Shown one piece after another: positions 17,343 to 26,757 of a stretch of 64,000 bases of DNA. The stretch is from Burkholderia anthina (GTDB lineage: Bacteria > Pseudomonadota > Gammaproteobacteria > Burkholderiales > Burkholderiaceae). A program made the translations under genes and the position numbers. Where the stretch lies: the NCBI RefSeq assembly GCF_001547525.1, contig NZ_CM003768.1, forward strand, positions 434,001-498,000, written 5' to 3'. The notes below the pieces were generated by a model that was given only the letters and a program-made list of their open reading frames with translations, did not search any database and was not told where the DNA came from. Position 1 is the first letter of the stretch, and every line of letters begins with the position of its first letter.

Positions 17343-18884
17343 TCAGTCGTCGGACCCGCCCGCGGTATCCGGCGCCTGCTCGGCGGCACCTTCACCCGGC
17401 TTGCGGTTTCGCGCACCGCCGCGGCGGCGCCGCTTGCGGGGCGATTTTTCCTTCGAGCCGCCCTGCGCGAGCAATGCCTCGCGAGCGGCCGCGTCGCCTT
17501 CGATGAAATCCGTCCACCACTGTCCGACTTCCGCATCGAGCTCGCCGGATTCGCAGCGTAACAGGAGGAAATCATACCCCGCTCTAAACCTTTGGTGTTC
17601 CAGCAGCCGCATCGCGCTGCGGCCCGAGCGTTTCTCGAGGCGCAGTTGCAGGCCCCAGATCTCGCGCATGTCGGCCGAGTAGCGCTTGTGGATCGCGAGT
17701 TTCTCGGTCTGCATGTCGAGCACGTCGTCCATCGCGCGATGCAGCGCCGGCACCGGGATTTCGCCCTCGGCCGTGTATTGCTCGAAGCGCTGGCGCATGT
17801 CGTGCCACAGCAGCGTCGCGAACAGGAAGCCCGGCGACACCGGCTTGCCGGCGCGCACGCGCGCGTCGGTGTTGTTCAGCGCGAGCGTGATGAACTTCTC
17901 GCCCTGCGGCTGTTCGAGCACGACGTCGAGCAGCGGCAGCAGCCCGTGATGCAGACCTTCCTTGCGCAGCTTCTTCAGGCACGCGAGGGCATGGCCCGAC
18001 AACAGCAGCTTCAGCATTTCGTCGAACAGGCGTGCGGCCGGCACGTTGTTGATCAGGTCGGCGAGCGCGTGGATCGGCTCGCGCGTATGCGGCTCGATCT
18101 CGAAATCGAGCTTCGCCGCGAAGCGCACGACGCGCAGCATCCGCACCGGATCCTCGCGAAAGCGCGTGGCCGGATCGCCGATCATCCGCAACAGGCGGGC
18201 GCGTACGTCGGCCATCCCGTCGTGGTAGTCGAGCACCGTCTGCGTCGACGGGTCGTAGTACATCGCGTTGATCGTGAAGTCGCGGCGCGCGGCGTCCTCG
18301 TGCTGCTCACCCCACACGTTGTCGCGCAGTACGCGGCCGCTCGCGTCGACCGCGTGCGTGCGGCGATCGAGTTCGTCGCGCTTCAGGCGCCTCGGCGGCT
18401 CGGCCGCAGCCGCGGCCGCCTCGGGCGGCGCGTCGACCAGCGCGCGGAACGTCGACACCTCGATCAGCTCCTGGCCGAACTGCACGTGCACGATCTGGAA
18501 GCGGCGGCCGATCAGGCGCGCGCGGCGGAACAGGCGCTGCACCTCGGTCGGCGTCGCGTCGGTCGCGACGTCGAAGTCCTTCGGCGCGATGCCGAGCAGC
18601 AGGTCGCGCACCGCGCCGCCGACGATGAATGCACGAAAGCCCGCCTGCTGCAGCGTGTCGGTCACGCGCACCGCGTTCTTCGAGATCAGCGCCGGGTTGA
18701 TGCCGTGCACGCTGGCCGGCACGACGGTCGGCTCATGGTTGCTGCGCGGTTTCTTCGCGCCGCCGCGGGCGCCCTTCGGGGCGCGCGGGGCGGCTGGGGC
18801 CGCTTCGTCGGCCGGGGCCGCGGCGGGAGGCGTTTGCTCGGTTTCGTCCTGGCCGAGCAGCTTGCGGATGAATTTTTTGATCAC
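17343..18884 (-). CDS. pcnB: Poly(A) polymerase I
   Basis: Adds A-tails to RNA 3' ends, marking them for decay. The 513 residues show the nucleotidyltransferase head FIVGGAVRDLLLGIAPKDFD near residue 85 with its catalytic DFD pair. The region RRDFTINAMYYDP and the helical neck KLDFEIEPHTREPIHAL follow. Both ends are unusual in composition: an Ala/Pro/Lys-rich N-terminus of about 50 residues and a basic C-terminus (SPRKRRRRGGARNRKPGEG) likely to bind RNA. The next gene upstream is five bases away. Confidence 0.94.
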   Translation of the reverse strand: MIKKFIRKLLGQDETEQTPPAAAPADEAAPAAPRAPKGARGGAKKPRSNHEPTVVPASVHGINPALISKNAVRVTDTLQQAGFRAFIVGGAVRDLLLGIAPKDFDVATDATPTEVQRLFRRARLIGRRFQIVHVQFGQELIEVSTFRALVDAPPEAAAAAAEPPRRLKRDELDRRTHAVDASGRVLRDNVWGEQHEDAARRDFTINAMYYDPSTQTVLDYHDGMADVRARLLRMIGDPATRFREDPVRMLRVVRFAAKLDFEIEPHTREPIHALADLINNVPAARLFDEMLKLLLSGHALACLKKLRKEGLHHGLLPLLDVVLEQPQGEKFITLALNNTDARVRAGKPVSPGFLFATLLWHDMRQRFEQYTAEGEIPVPALHRAMDDVLDMQTEKLAIHKRYSADMREIWGLQLRLEKRSGRSAMRLLEHQRFRAGYDFLLLRCESGELDAEVGQWWTDFIEGDAAAREALLAQGGSKEKSPRKRRRRGGARNRKPGEGAAEQAPDTAGGSDD

Positions 18885-18889
18885 GACGT

Positions 18890-19567
18890 TCAGAAGAGAT
18901 CGAGGATACGCCAGCCGCGGTTGCTTGCATGCGCGCGCAGCGTGTCGTCAGGGTTGGTCGCGATCGGGTCGGTGACTTTCTCGAGCAGCGGGATGTCGTT
19001 GTGCGAGTCGCTGTAGAAGTAGCTATGTTCGAAGTCGTCCCAGTGCTTGCCGAGCGATGCGAGCCATGCTTCGGTGCGCACGATCTTGCCTTCGCGATAG
19101 CTCGGCGTGCCGGTCGGCCGGCCCGTGTACGGCGAGTCGGGATGCCCGTCGGTCGTTTCGACCTCGCACGCGATCAGCGTGTCGACGCCGAACGCGGTCG
19201 CGATCGGACGCGTGATGAATTCGTTGGTGGCCGTCACGACGCAGCACAGGTCGCCGGCATCGACGTGCTTGCGCACGAGTTCGAGCGCGGCGGGCGTCAT
19301 CGCGGGGCGGATCACCTCGTGCATGTACTGCTCGTGCCATTCGGCCAGCTGCGCGCGCGAATACTTCGCGAGCGGCGTGAGCATCGCGCACAGGTACGCG
19401 TGGATGTCGAGCTTGCCGGCCTTGTAGTCGGCGAAGAACTGATCGTTCTGACGCGAGAAGCTTTCCGCGTCGACGATGCCGAGCTTCACCATGAAGCGAC
19501 CCCATTCGTGGTCGCTATCGGTGGGGATCAGCGTGTGATCGAGGTCAAAGAGTGCCAGATTAGTCAT
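18890..19567 (-). CDS. HAD-family phosphatase (HAD-IB type)
   Basis: A 225-residue hydrolase with all four HAD motifs: LFDLDHTLIPTDSD at the N-terminus (nucleophile Asp and acid/base Asp), VVTATNEF for motif II, the Lys in GKIVRTEAW for motif III, and YSDSHNDIPLLEKV for motif IV. A helical cap lies between motifs I and II. The family includes phosphoserine phosphatase and other small-phosphate hydrolases, and the substrate cannot be read from the sequence. It starts 11 bases after hda and ends 5 bases before pcnB, so the three are probably one operon. Confidence 0.88.
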   Translation of the reverse strand: MTNLALFDLDHTLIPTDSDHEWGRFMVKLGIVDAESFSRQNDQFFADYKAGKLDIHAYLCAMLTPLAKYSRAQLAEWHEQYMHEVIRPAMTPAALELVRKHVDAGDLCCVVTATNEFITRPIATAFGVDTLIACEVETTDGHPDSPYTGRPTGTPSYREGKIVRTEAWLASLGKHWDDFEHSYFYSDSHNDIPLLEKVTDPIATNPDDTLRAHASNRGWRILDLF

Positions 19568-19578
19568 GGAAGCGCATT

Positions 19579-20322
19579 TTACTCGAAGCGGTTCGGGCCC
19601 GTGCCCGGTGGTGTGATGTCGTCGCCGGGACGCGCGAGCATCCGGCGCAGCAGCGGCAGCGTGACCGCGCGTTTCTGCTCGAGCGAGAAGCGGTCGAGCG
19701 CGTCGAGCAAGGCCATCAGGCTCGGCATGTCGCGGCGGAAATGGGTCAGCAGGTACGCGGCGATGTCGTCGGTGAGCGCGATCCCGCGCTCCTTCGCCGC
19801 GAGCTTGAGCACGGCGATCTTGCCGGCGTCGGACGGCGGCGACAGGTGGAACACGAGCCCCCAGCCGAGGCGCGTGCGCAGATCCTCGCGCACGTCGAGC
19901 GCGAGCGGCGCCGCCGGGCCCGCGGCGACGAACGCGCTCGACGGGTGCGCGCGCACTTCGTTGAACAGGTTGAACAGCGCGACCTGCTGCGTGTCGCTCA
20001 TCCGGTCGCAGTCGTCGATCGCGTAGATGCCGATGCGCGGGTCGAACGTGAACGCGCCGAGCGGGCTCTGCGGGCTCAGGTAGCGCGCATAGCCGTACGA
20101 CGCGTCGCTCACGAGCGCCTGCAGCAGGTGGGTGCGGCCGCTGCCGGGCTCGCCCCAGATATAGAACGACCGGTCCGGCACGGGGCCGGCCGCGAGCGCG
20201 AGATCGAGCTTCTGCAGGCGCGTGACGAGCTCGTCGTTCTCCTCGCTCATGATGAAGTTGTCGAACGTGGCGGGCGGCGGCGTGCCGAGATCGAGCGTCA
20301 GTTGACGGGACACAGCAGTCAC
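19579..20322 (-). CDS. hda: DnaA regulatory inactivator Hda
   Basis: Hda binds the sliding clamp and triggers ATP hydrolysis by DnaA, which prevents over-initiation of replication. The 247 residues begin near RQLTLDLG, a match to the clamp-binding motif of Hda. A DnaA-like AAA+ module follows: a modified P-loop FYIWGEPGSGRTHLLQAL, Walker B GIYAIDDCDRM, and sensor 2 toward the C-terminus. The start is a GTG at 20322 (MTAVSRQ); a second GTG four codons later is the alternative. The gene faces purM across a 244-base gap. Confidence 0.9.
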   Translation of the reverse strand: MTAVSRQLTLDLGTPPPATFDNFIMSEENDELVTRLQKLDLALAAGPVPDRSFYIWGEPGSGRTHLLQALVSDASYGYARYLSPQSPLGAFTFDPRIGIYAIDDCDRMSDTQQVALFNLFNEVRAHPSSAFVAAGPAAPLALDVREDLRTRLGWGLVFHLSPPSDAGKIAVLKLAAKERGIALTDDIAAYLLTHFRRDMPSLMALLDALDRFSLEQKRAVTLPLLRRMLARPGDDITPPGTGPNRFE

Positions 20323-20529
20323 AATGCGGATCGGTTGAAAATACGCGTGCCGTACGCCGGGCGCGCGCGCGGGAAGGCGCCTCGGCCGGCTTCACGCGCG
20401 ACCGTACGCACGGCGGCGCGGCGCGGGCTTCGGCGCGCTTCGCCCGGCGATGAAAACGGGGACGTGTTGACCAAGATGCAATCCCTGACGATTCGGTGCT
20501 GGGAATTCCGGCCAACGGGCCGGCTTCGG

Positions 20530-20546
20530 GTAAAATCGCATTTTAC
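20530..20546 (+). promoter_or_regulatory. Palindrome containing the likely purM -10 box
   Basis: GTAAAATCGCATTTTAC is a perfect 7+3+7 inverted repeat ending 20 bases before the purM start. Its TAAAAT (20531-20536) fits a -10 hexamer. No good -35 is visible. It does not match the PurR box I know (ACGCAAACGTTTGCGT). It could be an operator or an RNA hairpin in the leader. Confidence 0.45.
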
Positions 20547-20566
20547 CGACCTTCTCGCATTCCCCC

Positions 20567-21622
20567 ATGAATCCTCCGAAATCCGCTCCCGACGCTCAGG
20601 GTCTGTCCTATCGCGACGCAGGCGTCGACATCGACGCCGGCGACGCGCTCATCGACAAGATCAAGCCTTTTGCGAAGAAAACCCTGCGCGACGGCGTGCT
20701 CGGCGGCATCGGCGGGTTCGGCGCGCTGTTCGAAGTGCCGAAGAAGTACAAGGAGCCCGTGCTCGTGTCGGGCACCGACGGCGTGGGCACCAAGCTCAAG
20801 CTGGCCTTTCATCTGAACAAGCACGACACCGTCGGCCAGGATCTCGTCGCGATGAGCGTGAACGACATCCTCGTGCAGGGCGCCGAGCCGCTGTTCTTCC
20901 TCGACTACTTCGCGTGCGGCAAGCTGGACGTCGACACGGCCGCCACCGTCGTCAAGGGCATCGCGCAGGGCTGCGAACTGTCGGGCTGCGCGCTGATCGG
21001 CGGTGAAACGGCCGAAATGCCGGGCATGTACCCGGACGGCGAATACGACCTGGCCGGCTTCGCGGTCGGCGCGGTCGAGAAGAGCAAGATCATCGACGGC
21101 AGCACGATCGCCGAAGGCGACGTCGTGCTCGGCCTCGCATCGAGCGGCATTCACTCGAACGGCTTCTCGCTCGTGCGCAAGATCATCGAGCGCGCGAACC
21201 CGGATCTGTCCGCCGATTTCCACGGCCGCTCGCTCGCCGACGCGCTGATGGCGCCGACGCGCATCTACGTGAAGCCGCTGCTCGCGCTGATGCAGAAGCT
21301 GACGGTGAAGGGCATGGCGCACATCACCGGTGGCGGCCTCGTCGAGAACATTCCGCGCGTGCTGCGCGAAGGCCTCACCGCGGAGCTCGACCAGAAGGCA
21401 TGGCCGCTGCCGCCGCTGTTCAAGTGGCTGCAGGAGCACGGCGGCGTCGCCGATGCGGAAATGCACCGCGTGTTCAACTGCGGGATCGGCATGGCCGTGA
21501 TCGTCTCGGCGGCCGATGCCGACGCAGCGATTGCCGACCTGACCGCCGCCGGCGAACAGGTGTGGAAGATCGGCACCGTGCGTGCGACCCGCGAAGGCGA
21601 GGCGCAGACGGTCGTGGTCTGA
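20567..21622 (+). CDS. purM: Phosphoribosylformylglycinamidine cyclo-ligase (AIR synthetase)
   Basis: Closes the imidazole ring of AIR in purine synthesis, using ATP. The 351 residues match the family. Visible blocks are [20 protein letters not shown] at the N-terminus, [49 protein letters not shown] and the Gly-rich [14 protein letters not shown]. It is a single gene here, followed by its own terminator. The other pur genes are elsewhere, but the ZTP riboswitch upstream of glyA in this window links to the same pathway. Confidence 0.97.
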   Translation: MNPPKSAPDAQGLSYRDAGVDIDAGDALIDKIKPFAKKTLRDGVLGGIGGFGALFEVPKKYKEPVLVSGTDGVGTKLKLAFHLNKHDTVGQDLVAMSVNDILVQGAEPLFFLDYFACGKLDVDTAATVVKGIAQGCELSGCALIGGETAEMPGMYPDGEYDLAGFAVGAVEKSKIIDGSTIAEGDVVLGLASSGIHSNGFSLVRKIIERANPDLSADFHGRSLADALMAPTRIYVKPLLALMQKLTVKGMAHITGGGLVENIPRVLREGLTAELDQKAWPLPPLFKWLQEHGGVADAEMHRVFNCGIGMAVIVSAADADAAIADLTAAGEQVWKIGTVRATREGEAQTVVV

Positions 21623-21648
21623 CGCACCGCAAGCAGATGCAGCACGGA

Positions 21649-21683
21649 AAGCCACCCGGAATCGATCCGGGCGGCTTTTTTTT
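21649..21683 (+). terminator. Rho-independent terminator of purM
   Basis: A stem of GCC-A-CCCGGA with TCCGGG-C-GGC (one mismatch) around ATCGA is followed by eight T residues at 21676-21683. A short run of A lies before the stem. It sits 27 bases after the purM stop and also separates it from the converging efflux gene. Confidence 0.85.
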
Positions 21684-21724
21684 CGGGCGCTCGAGCGCTC
21701 AGTATGGCCGGCGCCCGCCGACGC

Positions 21725-22924
21725 TCAAGCGGACGCTCGCGGCGCATTCGCCGGGCGCGCACCGGCCAGCAGCGGCGGCACGAGCAGGTACAGCAGCGCG
21801 GCGCCAGCCCACACGAGTCCCGGCCACGTCGCGCGCGTCGCCGCGTAGGTTGCGGTAACGACCAGCGGCCCCGCGACGCCGATCAGGCTCGCCACGCTCG
21901 CCAGCGTGCCTTGCAGTTCGCCCTGGCGCGTATCGTCCACCTGCCGCGCGAGCATCGCCTGCAACGCCGGCAGCGTCATGCCGCCGGCCGCGAACAGCGG
22001 CAGCAGTGCAAACGGCACCCATGAGGCCGTGGCGAACGCGATGACCGCAAGCCCGAGCGCATCGCCTGCCAGCCCCAGTGCGAGCGCGCGCCGCTCGCCG
22101 AGCCGCGCGATCAGCGGCCCGATCGCGAACGCCTGCGCGAGCGCGTGGCATGCGCCGTAGCCGGCGAGCGACAGTCCGGCGACCGGCGTCGACCAGCCGA
22201 AATGCTCCTGGCCGTACAGGATCCACAGCGTCGCGGGCGCCTGCGACACGAGTGCCACGATCACGTAGATGCCGACCAGCGGCGCGAGCGCGGGCGCGCC
22301 GCTCAGCCGGCGCAGGCTCGCGAACGGGTTGAGCGTGCCGGCCGTCCGGCCTTCCCGGGCCGCGCGCGGCCGCGATTCCGGCAATGCGCGCCACACGAGC
22401 ACGAGATTCAGCGCGTTGAGCAACGCGGCCGCGATGAACGGCGCACGCAGGTGCAGCGCGCCGAGCAGCCCGCCGATCAGCGGGCCGGCGATGAAGCCGA
22501 TGCCCATCATCGCGCCGAGCTGGCCGAAGCGCCGCGCACGGTCGGGTTCGGCCGTCACGTCGGTCACGTACGCGGTCGCGACCGCGACGTTCGCGCCGGT
22601 GATGCCGGCGATCAGCCGCCCGACGTAAAGCCACGTGAGCGTCGGCGCGAGTGCCATCAGCAGATAGTCGAGCGCGGCGCCCGCGAGCGACGCGAGCAGC
22701 ACCGGGCGGCGGCCGAGACGGTCGCTCAGCGCGCCGAGCAGCGGCGCGCACAGGAACTGCGCGAACGCGTACAGCGCCAGCAGAATGCCGTAGTGGGTGT
22801 CGGTCCTGCCCGCGCCGGCGAGCGCGCGCAGTAGCCCGGGCAGGATCGGCATCACGATGCCGACGCCGATCGCGTCGAGCAGGACCGTGGCGAGAATGGC
22901 AATCAGGGACGGATTCAAGGGCAT
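21725..22924 (-). CDS. TetA-type MFS drug efflux transporter
   Basis: A 399-residue twelve-segment proton antiporter of the inner membrane. It strongly resembles class A/C/G tetracycline pumps: MPILPGLLRALAG after the first segment, HYGILLALYAFAQFLCAP, the A motif GALSDRLGRRPVLLASLAGA, AGITGANVAVATAYVTDVT, and MLARQVDDTRQGELQGTLAS near the C-terminal third. I chose the ATG at 22924, next to a GTG one codon earlier. It is divergent from a tetR gene with two tet-like operators between them. Whether it exports tetracyclines or only relatives cannot be told from sequence. Base use is like its neighbours, so this is not a recent plasmid import. Confidence 0.85.
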   Translation of the reverse strand: MPLNPSLIAILATVLLDAIGVGIVMPILPGLLRALAGAGRTDTHYGILLALYAFAQFLCAPLLGALSDRLGRRPVLLASLAGAALDYLLMALAPTLTWLYVGRLIAGITGANVAVATAYVTDVTAEPDRARRFGQLGAMMGIGFIAGPLIGGLLGALHLRAPFIAAALLNALNLVLVWRALPESRPRAAREGRTAGTLNPFASLRRLSGAPALAPLVGIYVIVALVSQAPATLWILYGQEHFGWSTPVAGLSLAGYGACHALAQAFAIGPLIARLGERRALALGLAGDALGLAVIAFATASWVPFALLPLFAAGGMTLPALQAMLARQVDDTRQGELQGTLASVASLIGVAGPLVVTATYAATRATWPGLVWAGAALLYLLVPPLLAGARPANAPRASA

Positions 22925-22945
22925 CACTCTATCGATGATAGAGTG
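22925..22945. promoter_or_regulatory. tet operator 1 (tetO1-like)
   Basis: The 19 bases ACTCTATCGATGATAGAGT (22926-22944) form a perfect palindrome around a three-base centre, extended by one more pair at each end. As I recall it, the Tn10 tetO1 has the same arms and differs only in the central ATT. It touches the tetA-like start codon, so a bound repressor would also cover the ribosome binding site. Confidence 0.8.
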
Positions 22946-22962
22946 GGGATTATTCCACAGTT

Positions 22963-22981
22963 TCCCTATCGGTGATAGAGA
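22963..22981. promoter_or_regulatory. tet operator 2 (tetO2-like)
   Basis: TCCCTATCGGTGATAGAGA differs from the classic tetO2 sequence I remember (TCCCTATCAGTGATAGAGA) by one base. Its centre is 37 bases from that of operator 1, and its last base is the A of the tetR ATG. A -10-like AATAAT for the efflux gene (minus strand, 22949-22954) lies between the two. Confidence 0.8.
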
Positions 22982-23613
22982 TGAAGGACACAGGCGCGCG
23001 GCTGACGCGCGACACGGTATTGCGCGCGGCGCTCGAACTGCTGAACGAAGTGGGCATCGACGCGCTGTCGACGCGGCGGCTCGCCGAACGGCTCGGCGTG
23101 CAATCGCCGACGCTGTACTGGCATTTCAGGAACAAGGCCGAGCTGCTCGACGCGATGGCCGAGGCGATCATGCTCGAGCGCCACGGCGCGTCGCTGCCGA
23201 AGCCGGGCGACGTGTGGGATACGTGGCTCGCGGAGAATGCGCGCAGCTTCCGCCGTGCGCTGCTGGCTTATCGCGACGGGGCGCGCCTGCACGCCGGCAC
23301 GCGGCCGCGCGCGCTGCATTTCAGCTCGATCGAACGCAAGATCGCGCTGCTCGGCGACGCGGGGTTCACGCCGGACGAAGCGGTCGACGTGATGGTCGCG
23401 ATCGGCCGCTTCGTGGTCGGATGGGTGCTGGAAGAGCAGGCGGCGCCGGACGCGGACGCCGATGCGTCGCTGCCGGACGCGGCCGACTATCCGTTGTTCG
23501 CGAAAGGCTGGGCCGTGCTGCGCGAGCGCGGCGGCGACGAAGCGTTCGAGCGCGGCATCGCGTGGATCGTCGACGGCGCCCGCGCGCGCCTGGCGGCGCG
23601 TCGGGCGGATTGA
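22981..23613 (+). CDS. TetR-type tetracycline-responsive repressor
   Basis: A 210-residue repressor, the length of true TetR proteins. The N-terminal helix-turn-helix reads LSTRRLAERLGVQSPTLYWH near residue 35, which is the TetR class recognition region (PTLYWH as in Tn10-type TetR). The C-terminal part resembles the TetR ligand-binding domain (HAGTRPRALHFSSIERKIAL). I chose the ATG at 22981; a GTG three codons earlier lies inside the operator. It should repress both itself and the divergent pump by binding the two operators, and release on binding a tetracycline-like ligand. The ligand is inferred. Confidence 0.85.
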   Translation: MKDTGARLTRDTVLRAALELLNEVGIDALSTRRLAERLGVQSPTLYWHFRNKAELLDAMAEAIMLERHGASLPKPGDVWDTWLAENARSFRRALLAYRDGARLHAGTRPRALHFSSIERKIALLGDAGFTPDEAVDVMVAIGRFVVGWVLEEQAAPDADADASLPDAADYPLFAKGWAVLRERGGDEAFERGIAWIVDGARARLAARRAD

Positions 23614-23617
23614 GCGG

Positions 23618-24592
23618 TCAGCGCGGCGTGCGGCCGTCGAGCACGCGTTCGAGCGCGTCGAGCGCGCGAGCCGTCGAAGCCGGCGCGATGCAGTCGACGA
23701 CGATCCGTTCCGGCATCGCGCGCAGCCACGTGATCTGGCGCTTGCACAGCTGACGTGTCGCGAAGATGCCCTTGTCGCGCATCGTCCGGTAGTCGGTATC
23801 GCCGTCGAGGAATTCCCACGCCTGCCGATAGCCGACGCAACGCATCGACGGCAGATCGGGATGGAGATCGTCGCGGCGCCGCAGCCGCTCGACTTCGTCG
23901 ATGAAACCCGCATCGAGCATCGCGTCGAAGCGCTGCGCGATCCGTGCGTGCAGCACCGCGCGATCCGACGGCTCGAGCGCGACCGGCACGAAGCGGTACG
24001 CGGCGGCCGCATCATCCGTGCGGCGCGGCGCGGCGAGCAGCGCCGACATCGGCCGCCCGCTCAGCATGAAGACTTCGAGCGCGCGCTGGATCCGCTGCGA
24101 ATCGTTCGGCGCGAGCCGCGCGGCCGTGTCGGGATCGACCTGCGCGAGCCGCGCGTGCAGCGCGGGCCAGCCGTCGCGCGCGGCGTCGGCGTCGAGTGTC
24201 GCGCGGATCTCCGGGTCGGCTCCCGGCAGGTCGTTGAGCCCTTGCGTCAACGCCTTGTAGTACAGCATCGTGCCGCCGGCAAGCAACGGCGTGCGGCCGC
24301 GCGCGACGATCTCGCCGATCAGCCGCAGCGTGTCCGTGCGGAATTCCGCGGCCGAATACGCATCGGCCGGGTCGATGATGTCGATCAGGTGATGCGGCAC
24401 GCTCGCGCGCTCGTCGCGCGACGGTTTCGCGGTGCCGATATCCATGTCGCGGTAGACGAGCGCCGAGTCGACGCTGACGATCTCGATCGGGCGGCGCGCG
24501 GCGAGCGCCAGCGCCGCGGCGGTCTTGCCCGAGGCGGTGGGGCCGAGCAGGCAGGCGATCGTCGTCGGAGTGGGCTGCGAGGAAGCGCTCAT
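23618..24592 (-). CDS. miaA: tRNA dimethylallyltransferase
   Basis: Transfers a dimethylallyl group to A37 of tRNAs reading codons that start with U, which steadies codon pairing. The 324 residues show the P-loop [17 protein letters not shown], the substrate motif [34 protein letters not shown], and the RYRQAW-type block [15 protein letters not shown], then [15 protein letters not shown]. The start at 24592 overlaps the mutL stop as ATGA, the classic mutL-miaA operon order. An hfq gene does not follow here; the downstream neighbour is the convergent tetR four bases away. Confidence 0.95.
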   Translation of the reverse strand: MSASSQPTPTTIACLLGPTASGKTAAALALAARRPIEIVSVDSALVYRDMDIGTAKPSRDERASVPHHLIDIIDPADAYSAAEFRTDTLRLIGEIVARGRTPLLAGGTMLYYKALTQGLNDLPGADPEIRATLDADAARDGWPALHARLAQVDPDTAARLAPNDSQRIQRALEVFMLSGRPMSALLAAPRRTDDAAAAYRFVPVALEPSDRAVLHARIAQRFDAMLDAGFIDEVERLRRRDDLHPDLPSMRCVGYRQAWEFLDGDTDYRTMRDKGIFATRQLCKRQITWLRAMPERIVVDCIAPASTARALDALERVLDGRTPR

Positions 24593-26574
24593 TGCCCGCG
24601 CATGAAGAGACGGTCGAGATCGTTCAGCGTGAGCTGGTACCAGGTCGGCCGGCCGTGATTGCACTGGTCCGCGCGCTCGGTCGCCTCCATCTGGCGCAGC
24701 AGCGCGTTCATCTCGTCGAGCGTCAGGCGCCGGTTCGCGCGCACCGCGTGATGGCACGCGAGCGTGCCGAGCAGCTCGTGCTGGCGCTCGGTGAGCACAC
24801 GCGAGCCGCCGAACGCATGCAGGTCGGCGAGCACCGCGCGCGCGAGCGATTGCAGGTCGGCATCCTTCAGCAGCGCCGGCACCGCCCGGATCGCGAGCGT
24901 CGTCGGCGACAGCACCGCGAGGTCGAAGCCGAGCGATTCGAGCGTGTCGCGCTCTTCCTCGACCGTGCCGATTTCGACCGGCGTGGCCGTCATCGAGATC
25001 GGCAGCAGCAGCGACTGCACGGCGACCGAGCGATCGGCGAGCGCGTTCTTGAACTGCTCGTACAGGATTCGCTCGTGCGCCGCGTGCATGTCGACGATCA
25101 CGAGGCCGTACGCATTCTGCGCGAGCACGTAGATGCCGTGGATCTGGCCGAGCGCGAAGCCGAGCGGCTGCTCGTCGTGCGCGCCGGCGGCGAGCGGCGC
25201 CGCGGCGAAGCCCGGCAGCGGCGCGACCGGCGCGTCGGCCGCGTCGCGGGCGACGAGCGTCGTGCCGTCCGGCGTGCCCGCGCCGCTGTCCTTGCGGCCG
25301 AACAGCGCATCGTAGAGCGCGAGCGGCTGCGCGACGGGCAGCGTGCCCTGCGTCATCCGCGCCTGGCGCATCCAGGTATTGCCCGCCGACGATGAAGACG
25401 ACGGCGACGAGAAGCCGCTGCCGCCTGCCGCGTGGCCCTGGCTTTGGCCGAGCGGCGTGTCGACGAACGACGCCGGCCCGCGCGGCGCCGGGGAGAGTTG
25501 CGCGGCATGGCCGCCCGCGGTGGTTTCCGGCGACGCGCCCGCATGGCGGGCAAGCGCACGCTGCACCGCATGGAACACGTACTGGTGGATCGAGCGCGAA
25601 TCGCGGAACCGCACCTCGATCTTCGACGGATGCACGTTCACGTCGACGGCTTCGGGCGGCAGGTCGAGGAACAGCACGTACGACGGGTAGCGATCGCCGT
25701 GCAGCACGTCCTCGTAGGCCGCCCGCACCGCGTGCGTCAGCAGCTTGTCGCGCACGAAACGGCCGTTCACGAAGAAATACTGCTGGTCGGCGCGCCCGCG
25801 GCTCGCGGTCGGCAGGCCGGCGCAACCGTACACGGCGAGCGGGCCCGCCCGCTCGTCGAGCGGCAGGTGCGCGGTCGCGAAGCCGTCGCCGAGGATCTTC
25901 GCGACGCGCTGCGCGGGCTCGGTCGCGTTCCAGTGCTCGACGGCCTTGCCGTTGTGCAGCACCGAGATCGCGACGTCCGGCCGCGCGAGCGCCGCGCGGC
26001 GGATCATTTCGAGGCAGTGGCCGAATTCGGTCTGCTCGCTTTTCAGGAACTTGCGCCGCGCGGGCGTGTTGAAGTACAGCTCGCGCACCTCGATCGTCGT
26101 GCCGATCGAGCCGGCGGCGGGCGACAGCACGCCCGTCTGCGCATCGATCTTCATCGCGTGCGCGGCATCGGCCGTGCGGCTCGTGATCGACATCTCGGCG
26201 ACCGATGCGATCGATGCGAGCGCTTCGCCGCGAAAGCCCAGCGTCGCGACCGCCTCGAGCTCCTCGAGCGAGCGGATCTTGCTGGTCGCGTGACGCATCA
26301 GCGCGAGCGCCAGTTCGTCCGGCGGAATGCCGCAGCCGTCGTCGGTGATCGAGATGCGCTTGACGCCGCCTTCCTCCAGCACGATGCGCAGCGTCGTCGC
26401 GCCGGCGTCCATCGCGTTCTCGAGCAGCTCCTTGACGACCGACGCCGGGCGTTCGACGACCTCGCCGGCGGCGATCTGGCTGATCAGCTGGTCGGGCAGG
26501 GGCTGGATCGCGCGCAGCGGGCGCGCGGCGGGGGCGGGCGCGGCGCCCGCGGCCGTTTCGGTGATATCGGACAT
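24589..26574 (-). CDS. mutL: DNA mismatch repair protein MutL
   Basis: MutL links mismatch recognition by MutS to strand cutting. The 661 residues include the GHKL ATPase: [20 protein letters not shown], then [23 protein letters not shown] and [14 protein letters not shown] long Ala/Pro/Ser linker follows (residues about 345-430). In the C-terminal dimer domain the stretch [15 protein letters not shown] fits the metal-dependent endonuclease motif D-x-H-A-x2-E-x4-E. This MutL therefore probably cuts DNA itself, which would make MutH unnecessary. A TATAAT lies only six bases before the ATG. Confidence 0.95.
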   Translation of the reverse strand: MSDITETAAGAAPAPAARPLRAIQPLPDQLISQIAAGEVVERPASVVKELLENAMDAGATTLRIVLEEGGVKRISITDDGCGIPPDELALALMRHATSKIRSLEELEAVATLGFRGEALASIASVAEMSITSRTADAAHAMKIDAQTGVLSPAAGSIGTTIEVRELYFNTPARRKFLKSEQTEFGHCLEMIRRAALARPDVAISVLHNGKAVEHWNATEPAQRVAKILGDGFATAHLPLDERAGPLAVYGCAGLPTASRGRADQQYFFVNGRFVRDKLLTHAVRAAYEDVLHGDRYPSYVLFLDLPPEAVDVNVHPSKIEVRFRDSRSIHQYVFHAVQRALARHAGASPETTAGGHAAQLSPAPRGPASFVDTPLGQSQGHAAGGSGFSSPSSSSSAGNTWMRQARMTQGTLPVAQPLALYDALFGRKDSGAGTPDGTTLVARDAADAPVAPLPGFAAAPLAAGAHDEQPLGFALGQIHGIYVLAQNAYGLVIVDMHAAHERILYEQFKNALADRSVAVQSLLLPISMTATPVEIGTVEEERDTLESLGFDLAVLSPTTLAIRAVPALLKDADLQSLARAVLADLHAFGGSRVLTERQHELLGTLACHHAVRANRRLTLDEMNALLRQMEATERADQCNHGRPTWYQLTLNDLDRLFMRGQ

Positions 26575-26580
26575 GGCCGA

Positions 26581-26586
26581 ATTATA
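26581..26586 (-). promoter_or_regulatory. -10 box next to the mutL start
   Basis: TATAAT on the minus strand ends six bases before the mutL ATG, so transcription from it would begin at or near the A of the start codon. No good -35 lies 17 bases upstream (CCGGCA). Confidence 0.45.
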
Positions 26587-26757
26587 GCGAGGCGGCGAAC
26601 GCGTGCCGGCGCGAGCGGCCGTTACGTTTTTTCACGGAGCCTCAAGGGAGTTTCGGTATCATCACCCCGTTGCACGCGCCGCCCTGGCCGGCAGGCGCGT
26701 CGGCCATCTCTGGCCTGTCCCGGCCGTTCCGGCCCCATCGCCTTCGAGGAATCGCAT

